From Treponema sp. (GTDB taxonomy: Bacteria; Spirochaetota; Spirochaetia; Treponematales; Treponemataceae), in assembly GCA_003447785.1 (NCBI GenBank), contig DLYJ01000097.1, positions 1 to 6,029 on the forward strand: DNA of 6,029 nucleotides, read 5' to 3'. The notes under the pieces are model-generated. The model worked only from the letters and a program-made list of their open reading frames with translations, was not told where the DNA came from and ran no database searches. Made by a program: the position numbers and the translations under genes. This document shows, piece after piece, positions 1 through 4,177 of the stretch (position 1 is the stretch's first letter; each line of letters opens with the position of its first letter).

Positions 1-1
1 C

Positions 2-49
2 GCCGCCGCTTCCAGTTCTCAAAGCGTTAGTTTGTACGATATTGCTTGA
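2..49 (+). CDS. 3' end of an unidentified upstream gene (partial)
   Basis: Frame 2 is open from the window edge and ends in TGA at 47-49, giving the C-terminal peptide AAASSSQSVSLYDIA. It is taken as a real gene end because its stop overlaps the Shine-Dalgarno sequence and the candidate TTG starts of recX, as expected for tightly packed operon genes. The other two forward frames are less convincing: frame 1 stops at 28-30, and frame 3 runs on antisense to nothing and through recX. The peptide is low in complexity (Ala/Ser) and then ends in a short ordered tail. The protein family cannot be named from 15 residues. Confidence 0.45.
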   Translation, partial: AAASSSQSVSLYDIA

Positions 50-52
50 GGA
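48..52 (+). promoter_or_regulatory. Shine-Dalgarno GAGGA that favours the TTG-61 start of recX
   Basis: GAGGA lies 8 bases before TTG at 61-63, a standard spacing. The other in-frame start, TTG at 46-48, has no purine-rich site upstream but would overlap the preceding stop codon in a TTGA (46-49) arrangement. The next in-frame stop upstream is TAG at 28-30, so the start must lie in this short interval. The site sits on the preceding gene's stop codon, which suggests translational coupling. Confidence 0.55.
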
Positions 53-60
53 ATACGTTT

Positions 61-660
61 TTGCGTATCAGTGCATTAAAACAGGCCGTGTCAGATGTGG
101 TAGAAATCACTTCGGAAGACGGGCCTGTTTTTTTTATTAGACTTGCATATTTAAAAAGTATAGATCCGGACAGAATTCAGGTGGGTGCAGTATTTGAAGA
201 CGCTGAACTTGATGAACTTGTTGAAGCCGGACTAGCCTTTGCCGCAGAGCGGAAGGCAGAAGAATACCTTGCCCGCTGTGAACAGTGCAGGCGGGGTCTT
301 GAGAGAAAACTTTCTCAAAAAAAAATGTCCCCCGCTTCAATAAAGACTGCACTGGATTATCTTGAAGGCAGACAGCTTCTAAGTGACAGAAGATTTGCAT
401 TTTCCTGGATTAGAAGTCATACTGTAAATAAGCCTCAGGGCCGGATTCGTCTTATGTCGGAATTGTGTTCCAGGGGGATCAGCACTCAGGATGCAAAAAG
501 TGCCCTCGATGAGTTTTTTGCCGGCGTAGATGAACTTGAATTATGTGAGCGGGCATATAAAAAAGCGTTGCGAAACGGAAAAACCGGAGAAAAACTGTTA
601 AAAAGCATGATAGATTCGGGGTTTTCGTATAAAATGGTTAAAGAAATAGAAACAGAATAA
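61..660 (+). CDS. recX: RecX-family regulator of RecA
   Basis: RecX proteins bind the RecA-DNA filament and modulate recombinase activity in the cytoplasm. The 199-residue product fits the usual 150-220 residues. The middle and C-terminal parts carry the family's helical repeats. Around residues 65-105 is the RxxxELxxKL-like helix (RGLERKLSQKK). At 106-120 is the signature LLSDRRFAFSWIRSH, close to the family LxDxRFAxxWV pattern. At 127-141 is GRIRLMSELCSRGIS, matching the GPxRLxxELxxKGI repeat. The first 60 residues are a variable N-terminal extension rich in beta-type residues, seen in longer RecX proteins. TTG-61 is chosen for its GAGGA site; TTG-46 would add five residues. RecA is not in the window, so linkage to recA is unknown. 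A9 (317-325) and T8 (128-135) tracts lie inside the gene. Family assignment is confident; the start is less so. Confidence 0.85.
   Translation: MRISALKQAVSDVVEITSEDGPVFFIRLAYLKSIDPDRIQVGAVFEDAELDELVEAGLAFAAERKAEEYLARCEQCRRGLERKLSQKKMSPASIKTALDYLEGRQLLSDRRFAFSWIRSHTVNKPQGRIRLMSELCSRGISTQDAKSALDEFFAGVDELELCERAYKKALRNGKTGEKLLKSMIDSGFSYKMVKEIETE
78..135 (+). terminator. Terminator-like hairpin with U8 tract inside the 5' end of recX (possible attenuator)
   Basis: AAAACAGGCC at 78-87 is perfectly complementary to GGCCTGTTTT at 122-131, and the right arm runs into eight T residues at 128-135. The core CAGGCC/GGCCTG is GC-rich and the A-tract pairs with the first Us, as in intrinsic terminators. 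The loop is long (34 bases) but can partly refold: GTC 90-92 with GAC 118-120, and GTG 97-99 with CAC 108-110. It lies within codons 6-25 of recX, so translating ribosomes would disrupt it. Termination here is inferred and could be only a coding coincidence. Confidence 0.4.
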
Positions 661-665
661 ATTGT

Positions 666-669
666 GGAG
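666..669 (+). promoter_or_regulatory. Shine-Dalgarno GGAG that decides the start of the response regulator
   Basis: GGAG ends 6 bases before ATG-676. The longer reading from GTG-664 would place this site inside the coding sequence and has no site of its own. Only 15 bases separate the recX stop from ATG-676, so the site works within a shared transcript. Confidence 0.6.
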
Positions 670-675
670 AAAGTG

Positions 676-1281
676 ATGCAGGATAAAACTAATAAACCTG
701 TTGTTTTTTCAGCTCTTGAAGTTGCAAATATTTGTGGTGTTGTAAATCAGACAGCAATTAACTGGATTAAAGGCGGCCATCTCAAGGCATTTACAACTCC
801 GGGCGGTCAGTATCGCGTTTATCCGGATGACCTTGCAGAATTTATGAAGGAACGGGACATGCGTATTCCTGACGAACTTGCAAAGCACTGCACAGGTGTA
901 ACAGTTGCAAAAAAATCAATTCTCGTAGTTGATGATGACCGCGGACTTAACACTGTAATCACTAAATTCCTTGAAAAGAAATACAGCAGTGAAAATTTTG
1001 AATTCTTTCAGGCATTTGACGGTTTTGAAGCAGGTGTTCTGATGACAGAAAAACATCCGGGCTGTATCGTCCTTGATCTGGACCTTCCTGGTGTTGACGG
1101 ATTCAGTCTTTGTAAGAAAATCAAAACGAGTTCAAACTTTGGTAAGCCGACAGTAATTGTAATTACTGCCCTGGAAGACAGTGACACGGAAGAACGCGTC
1201 AGGGAACTGGGTGTAAAGCACTTCTTTAAAAAGCCTTTGAACCTTGTAGAAGTTGCACAGGCAGTAAGCACCGCAATCTAA
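676..1281 (+). CDS. Response regulator with N-terminal MerR/BldC-like helix-turn-helix and C-terminal receiver domain
   Basis: The 201-residue protein has two domains in an order opposite to most response regulators. Residues 10-60 form a MerR/excisionase-type winged helix: a helix-turn-helix near 13-35 (NQTAINWIKGGHL) followed by the wing motif TPGGQYRVYPDDLAEF at 41-56. Residues 80-201 are a receiver domain with the acidic pocket D86-D87, phosphoacceptor D134 in VLDLDLPGVDG, T164 in VITAL and K186 in FFKKPL, so every residue needed for phosphotransfer is present. It is expected to bind DNA in the cytoplasm in response to phosphorylation. No histidine kinase gene is visible, so it is an orphan within this window. 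It probably shares a transcript with recX. Its target and signal are unknown; the palindromes nearby are possible but unproven sites. Confidence 0.85.
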   Translation: MQDKTNKPVVFSALEVANICGVVNQTAINWIKGGHLKAFTTPGGQYRVYPDDLAEFMKERDMRIPDELAKHCTGVTVAKKSILVVDDDRGLNTVITKFLEKKYSSENFEFFQAFDGFEAGVLMTEKHPGCIVLDLDLPGVDGFSLCKKIKTSSNFGKPTVIVITALEDSDTEERVRELGVKHFFKKPLNLVEVAQAVSTAI

Positions 1282-1284
1282 CTG

Positions 1285-1296
1285 CGGCGCCTGCCG
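1285..1296. other. Small hairpin between convergent genes
   Basis: CGGC 1285-1288 pairs with GCCG 1293-1296 around a GCCT loop, with CTG 1282-1284 and CAG 1300-1302 able to pair outside across a bulge. No T-run follows on either strand, so it is not a convincing intrinsic terminator by itself. It lies just after the response-regulator stop and beyond the sppA stop. Confidence 0.3.
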
Positions 1297-1301
1297 TTAC
1301 A

Positions 1302-1319
1302 GATTGAATTAATTCAATC
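1302..1319. repeat. Perfect 18-base palindrome spanning the sppA stop codon
   Basis: GATTGAATTAATTCAATC is its own reverse complement. It contains the sppA stop (1309-1311 on the minus strand). As RNA it could make a 7-bp stem with a TTAA loop; as DNA it has the form of a dimeric protein site. Role unknown. Confidence 0.5.
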
Positions 1320-2277
1320 CGCCTGTATAAAGATAGTTCATTACATTACCCTCAGCAAAAACTGCCTGAGGGTTTTTTATTATGCTCAAACCCTGCATAA
1401 GCAGATCCCTGAGGCCGTCAGGCCTGTCGTAAACATAATCCTTAAAAATAAGATTGTCTGCCGGCATTGAATTTCTGATTGTTGCCATGGCCTGTTCAAC
1501 TGTCATTACATCGTCAACAAGTCCGTTTTTCTGAGCCTGGAGTGCCGAGTAAATGCGACCGTCAGCAAGCTTTTTTACCTGTTCCAGGTCCATTTTGCGT
1601 GATGAAGAAACGATGCCTGTAAACTGGTCGTAGCACTCGTCGGCGAGAGACTGCATAATCTGGAGTTGTTCTTCCGTGGCGCTCTGATTGAAATTCAACA
1701 TGTTTTTGTTTTTACCCGCATGGATGGTTGTGGACTTGATTCCGATTTTTTTGAGAAGTTCAGTTCCGTCAACAAAATTGGCTGAGATTACACCGATTGA
1801 ACCTGTAAGGCAGTTTCTGTTGGCGTAGATTTTGTCTGCCGCACAGCCGATGTAGTAACCGCCGCTTGCTGCCATAGGACCAAAGTATGCGGTAACTGAT
1901 TTTCCTGTTGCCTTGTAGTCCATGAGGGCAAGATAGGCTTCGTCAGCGTGATAGACTGTTCCGCCGGGTGAGTCGATAAAAAGGAGAATTCCCTTATTCT
2001 TTTTGTCGTTTTTGAGTGTGTGAATTGTGTTCAAAAGCCAGGTCTGGTTGTAAGTCTGGTTTTTCTCTTCAATTACGCCGCGGATATAAATTGTTGCGAT
2101 AAAAGGTTTGTTTGCGCTGGAAAAATCAAACTTACCCCTTGCAACCGAAACGCCTTCTTCCGAGCCCTGTGTGATTGAGTGCATTCCGGAAAACTGCTTT
2201 TTTACAATTGTAACTGCCACAGCCGCAATTACGATTACTGAAAGAACAATGATTCCTTTTTTTAAATTTTTGTCCAT
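1309..2277 (-). CDS. sppA: Signal peptide peptidase SppA, short single-domain form (S49 family)
   Basis: SppA is a membrane-anchored serine protease that degrades signal peptides left in the membrane after secretion. At 322 residues it is the short form seen in Bacillus, not the about 600-residue tandem form of E. coli. Residues 8-26 are a hydrophobic signal anchor after a Lys-rich start, placing the rest outside the cytoplasmic membrane. The core begins around IATIYIRGVIEE (60-71). LFIDSPGGTVYHADEAY (99-115) is a family motif. The nucleophile is S138 in GPMAASGGYYIG, and the general base is K191 in HAGKNKNM, 53 residues later, the spacing expected for the Ser-Lys dyad. GSIGVI (159-164) and ADGRIYSALQA (238-248) are further conserved blocks. 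About 50 C-terminal residues extend past the core. It is the last gene of a minus-strand operon, 14 bases after the DUF975 gene. Confidence 0.92.
   Translation of the reverse strand: MDKNLKKGIIVLSVIVIAAVAVTIVKKQFSGMHSITQGSEEGVSVARGKFDFSSANKPFIATIYIRGVIEEKNQTYNQTWLLNTIHTLKNDKKNKGILLFIDSPGGTVYHADEAYLALMDYKATGKSVTAYFGPMAASGGYYIGCAADKIYANRNCLTGSIGVISANFVDGTELLKKIGIKSTTIHAGKNKNMLNFNQSATEEQLQIMQSLADECYDQFTGIVSSSRKMDLEQVKKLADGRIYSALQAQKNGLVDDVMTVEQAMATIRNSMPADNLIFKDYVYDRPDGLRDLLMQGLSIIKNPQAVFAEGNVMNYLYTGGLN
1348..1378 (+). terminator. Intrinsic terminator for the recX-response regulator transcript
   Basis: ACCCTCAG (1348-1355) pairs with CTGAGGGT (1366-1373) across a 10-base loop, followed by T1373-T1378. 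Read on the plus strand this is a textbook Rho-independent terminator, starting 67 bases after the response-regulator stop. On the minus strand the stem is followed by TAATG, not a T-run, so it should not stop sppA transcription. It lies wholly inside the last codons of sppA. Confidence 0.8.
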
Positions 2278-2288
2278 TTTCGTTACAT

Positions 2289-2293
2289 CTCCT
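2289..2293 (-). promoter_or_regulatory. Shine-Dalgarno AGGAG of sppA with long spacing
   Basis: AGGAG on the minus strand overlaps the TAG stop of the upstream membrane-protein gene and lies 11 bases before the sppA ATG (2277-2275). That is longer than usual and may lower initiation, or make it depend on ribosomes finishing the upstream gene. Confidence 0.5.
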
Positions 2294-3050
2294 AGTTAAA
2301 ATCTTCCTGAGTCAAAACACCTGAACGGATGGCCATAGCCTTTAAGTCTTTGTAGGCGTTTGTAAAACTGAGCATTGTATATGGAGTTACCCACAGCTGT
2401 AGAATTCCAAAGGTAAAGGCTGCAAGAATGTTCCAGCCGATAAAACTCAGAGACATGACAAAAAGGTCTGCCTTGTAGCCCTTTGTCATGATTTTGCTCA
2501 TTCTGACAGCCTTGAGAACTCCAATCTTCGGGTTTTCTGCAAGAATAAAGAAAGTCTGTGAATAGGCGAATGATTTTACAATGCCCGGAATGATAAAGAG
2601 ACAGAACCAGAAACAAAGCCACAGAAAAAGCCAGATACAGGCAAAGGCGGCCCTGAACGGATGAGAAAAACCGCGGATAAACTCAGAAAATGGAATTCTG
2701 CTGGGGTTTGAATAATACACATTGAATAAGTGGCAGAGTGCAAAACTTAAAATGCCCGTTACCGAAAGGTAAAAGAGCACGATAATGAACGGCACTGAAG
2801 CAGACGAAACGTCCGGATTAAAACCCGGCGCGCTGTAAGAAGGCATCATCACTGTCTGCGCTGTATCTGAATCTGTGACTGCGTATGAAGCCGGGACTGC
2901 CCGTGCTGATTCATTAATTTTTTCTGCAGCCGGTTTTGCAGTGAGTAATGCTATGATTACAAAACTTACCAGTGTGGCAAGGGCTGCCGTTCCAAGCCGT
3001 CCGCGCAGCTGGCTTTTTGCTGATTTTTTGTAAAATTTTCGGTCAAACAT
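2292..3050 (-). CDS. DUF975-family integral membrane protein
   Basis: This 252-residue protein has four predicted membrane segments, near residues 20-37, 86-110, 135-160 and 196-222. The basic N-terminus with KKSAKSQLRGRLG (8-20) and the stretch IIPGIVKSFAYSQTFFILAEN (153-173), followed by KIGVLKAVRMSKIMTKGYKA (175-194) and SFIGWNIL (202-209), match the pattern of DUF975 proteins. The closing WVTPYTMLSFTNAYKDL (220-236) is also typical. Residues 38-85 are a Ser/Ala/Pro-rich loop between the first two membrane segments, predicted to be outside the cytoplasm and longer than in many relatives. The biochemical role of the family is unknown. The gene follows the CYTH gene with no intergenic base and leads into sppA, so the three are probably expressed together. 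Confidence 0.8.
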   Translation of the reverse strand: MFDRKFYKKSAKSQLRGRLGTAALATLVSFVIIALLTAKPAAEKINESARAVPASYAVTDSDTAQTVMMPSYSAPGFNPDVSSASVPFIIVLFYLSVTGILSFALCHLFNVYYSNPSRIPFSEFIRGFSHPFRAAFACIWLFLWLCFWFCLFIIPGIVKSFAYSQTFFILAENPKIGVLKAVRMSKIMTKGYKADLFVMSLSFIGWNILAAFTFGILQLWVTPYTMLSFTNAYKDLKAMAIRSGVLTQEDFN

Positions 3051-3647
3051 TTATTTTCCTCCCAGTTCCTGAAGCATCTGTGTGTAATAGCGCTTTTCAA
3101 TTTTGTCTTCGCTGATTCCGCACTTTGCAAGCATTGCAAGAAGCTTTTTGTTTGTCTGTTCAATCTGTTTAGGGTCGTTTGAGTGGGACATGATTTCTAT
3201 TTCGATAAAGTCTCCCAGGGGCGGCACCTTGCATAATTCAAAAAGAACATCATTGTACTGCCAGTCAAGGACAACTTTATGTTTTACGATGTCAGTCTTA
3301 AATCCTACGTCTTTCAGAAAAGACTCCAGGGGAGCGGCTTCGTCGAGGGTACATTCCTTTTCGTCATTAACTTCGATGGCCTTTCCGTCCTTGTCCAGGA
3401 GTTCCTTTTTCTTGTAGGTAAAGATTACTGTTTTTTGTGAATCGATACTTACTTCCGGTAAATCAAGTTCCTTCGGGGTAAAAGGAGTTTCCTTCCTGAT
3501 GCGGACCTGAATCTGTCTGCCGTCAACCGTCTTGCCGTAGTAAGTGTCGTCCTTTTCTACAGCCCCTGAAAAATAAGCAAAACTTTCCAGTTTTTTAATT
3601 AAAGCCTGTCTGTCTTCCACATGGGCCTTCAGTTCAATTTCGTACAT
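3051..3647 (-). CDS. CYTH-domain protein, class IV adenylate cyclase (CyaB)-like
   Basis: CYTH enzymes are tunnel-shaped cytoplasmic proteins that act on triphosphates with Mg or Mn. Known members include class IV adenylate cyclase, thiamine-triphosphatase and tripolyphosphatase. The 198-residue protein opens with the signature ExExK as E3-I-E5-L-K7. It continues with a DTYY strand (34-37), basic strand IQVRIRKE (46-53), TYKKKE (77-82), an acidic strand EVNDEKE (92-98), then KVVLDWQYNDVLFEL (124-138) and the closing GDFIEIEI (145-152). All core charged strands are present, so it is probably active. The EDRQALIKKLESFAYF layout and DTYY fit the CyaB-type branch, but substrate and product cannot be read from sequence. 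Start ATG-3647 is chosen because ExExK must lie at the very N-terminus; the longer GTG-3683 reading would contain the promoter and lacks a ribosome site. The transcript is predicted leaderless. Confidence 0.82.
   Translation of the reverse strand: MYEIELKAHVEDRQALIKKLESFAYFSGAVEKDDTYYGKTVDGRQIQVRIRKETPFTPKELDLPEVSIDSQKTVIFTYKKKELLDKDGKAIEVNDEKECTLDEAAPLESFLKDVGFKTDIVKHKVVLDWQYNDVLFELCKVPPLGDFIEIEIMSHSNDPKQIEQTNKKLLAMLAKCGISEDKIEKRYYTQMLQELGGK
3058..3062 (-). promoter_or_regulatory. Shine-Dalgarno GGAGG of the DUF975 gene, inside the CYTH gene
   Basis: GGAGG on the minus strand lies 7 bases before the ATG at 3050-3048 and encodes part of the CYTH protein's final Gly-Gly-Lys. The upstream TAA and this ATG abut directly, so coupled translation is likely. 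Confidence 0.7.
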
Positions 3648-3653
3648 ACTAAA

Positions 3654-3683
3654 ATTATAACACAGAATATCTTTGTTTGACAC
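3654..3683 (-). promoter_or_regulatory. Promoter of the CYTH-DUF975-sppA operon
   Basis: On the minus strand TATAAT occupies 3659-3654 and is preceded by TGT, an extended -10. The best -35 is GTGTCA (3683-3678), four of six consensus bases, at an 18-base spacer. The predicted start point is about base 3647, which is the A of the CYTH ATG, so the mRNA would have no leader. The weak -35 overlaps the opposite promoter's TTGACA. Confidence 0.6.
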
Positions 3684-3704
3684 AGTGGCTTTCTGTGTTA
3701 TAAT
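3677..3704 (+). promoter_or_regulatory. Sigma-70-type promoter of the exported-protein operon
   Basis: Consensus TTGACA (3677-3682), a 16-base spacer and consensus TATAAT (3699-3704), preceded by TGT as an extended -10. It looks strong. The expected start point is about 3711 and the ATG is at 3712, so the message should be leaderless or nearly so. No Shine-Dalgarno sequence exists between the -10 and the ATG. Confidence 0.8.
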
Positions 3705-3711
3705 TAAGCTT

Positions 3712-4167
3712 ATGAAAAGAATTATTGCATGCCTTCTGGCTTTTTCAATTTTAGGATTCTCAGTTTTTGCACAGTCTAAAGCAAGCGCTTCTGTCGCATT
3801 CAGCGGCTTTGGAGGCGGACTTCCTTCTTCGGCAGTAACAGTTGATAAACTTGCCGACGATGAAGAATTTGTTTATGAAGAAGATACCGGTCAGAATACA
3901 AAGAAGCGTTCGGGCCTCAGAACTGCTGCATGGATTACTGTGGGTGTTGTAGCAACAGCCGCCGCAACTGCCATGATTGTTTACGGTGCCAAAAAAGGTA
4001 CTGACAACTGTATCGAAGGTTGTTTAGACGATATGTGCAGTTCAACCTGTGACGGCCTGACAGATTCGTTCTCACAGTCGTGCGCCGACAGTCTGGCCGA
4101 GTCATGTAATTCCGAAAAAACAGTTCAGATTGTGGCTGCAAACGTAATTCCGGTTTACATGCCGTAA
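3712..4167 (+). CDS. Small exported Cys-rich single-span membrane protein, function unknown
   Basis: This 151-residue protein belongs to no family I recognise. Residues 1-20 are a signal peptide (MKR, hydrophobic core, SVFA then QS), which fixes the start at 3712; a longer reading from TTG-3673 would run through the promoter. Residues 21-60 are Ser/Gly-rich and then acidic (DDEEFVYEED). KKRSGLR (64-70) precedes a membrane segment at 71-92. Then follows a Cys-rich stretch with C100, C104, C109, C113, C124 and C132 (spacing 3-4-3-10-7), and a short hydrophobic tail. The C100/C104 and C109/C113 pairs could be disulphides or a metal site. Topology is uncertain: with the signal peptide removed, the Cys-rich part would be cytoplasmic unless the segment does not span. 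It leads an operon 10 bases before the YidD-fusion gene. Confidence 0.75.
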   Translation: MKRIIACLLAFSILGFSVFAQSKASASVAFSGFGGGLPSSAVTVDKLADDEEFVYEEDTGQNTKKRSGLRTAAWITVGVVATAAATAMIVYGAKKGTDNCIEGCLDDMCSSTCDGLTDSFSQSCADSLAESCNSEKTVQIVAANVIPVYMP

Positions 4168-4177
4168 AGACTTTAGT

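Larger units (their letters stand above)
3653..3705. repeat. Perfect 15-bp inverted repeat embracing divergent promoters
   Basis: The left arm AATTATAACACAGAA (3653-3667) is the exact reverse complement of the right arm TTCTGTGTTATAATT (3691-3705), with 23 bases between. Each arm contains an outward-facing extended -10. A further ACACAG at 3680-3685 forms a second, tighter dyad with CTGTGT at 3693-3698. The layout suits a shared operator or paired mirror-image promoters; which one cannot be told from sequence. Confidence 0.85.

Noticed and set aside
664..675. GTG-664 as start of the response regulator
   Set aside because: The GGAG at 666-669 is correctly spaced for ATG-676 and would be inside the gene if GTG-664 were used.
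3103..3417. Plus-strand 104-codon frame antisense to the CYTH gene
   Set aside because: It is Ser/Arg-rich mirror sequence of a conserved gene, with no supported start or family resemblance.
3648..3683. Longer CYTH reading from GTG-3683 adding 12 residues
   Set aside because: It would place the extended -10 inside the gene, has no ribosome site, and moves the ExExK signature away from the N-terminus.
3673..3711. Longer reading of the Cys-rich protein from TTG-3673
   Set aside because: The extra codons contain the -35 and -10 elements and would bury a normal signal peptide that begins at ATG-3712.
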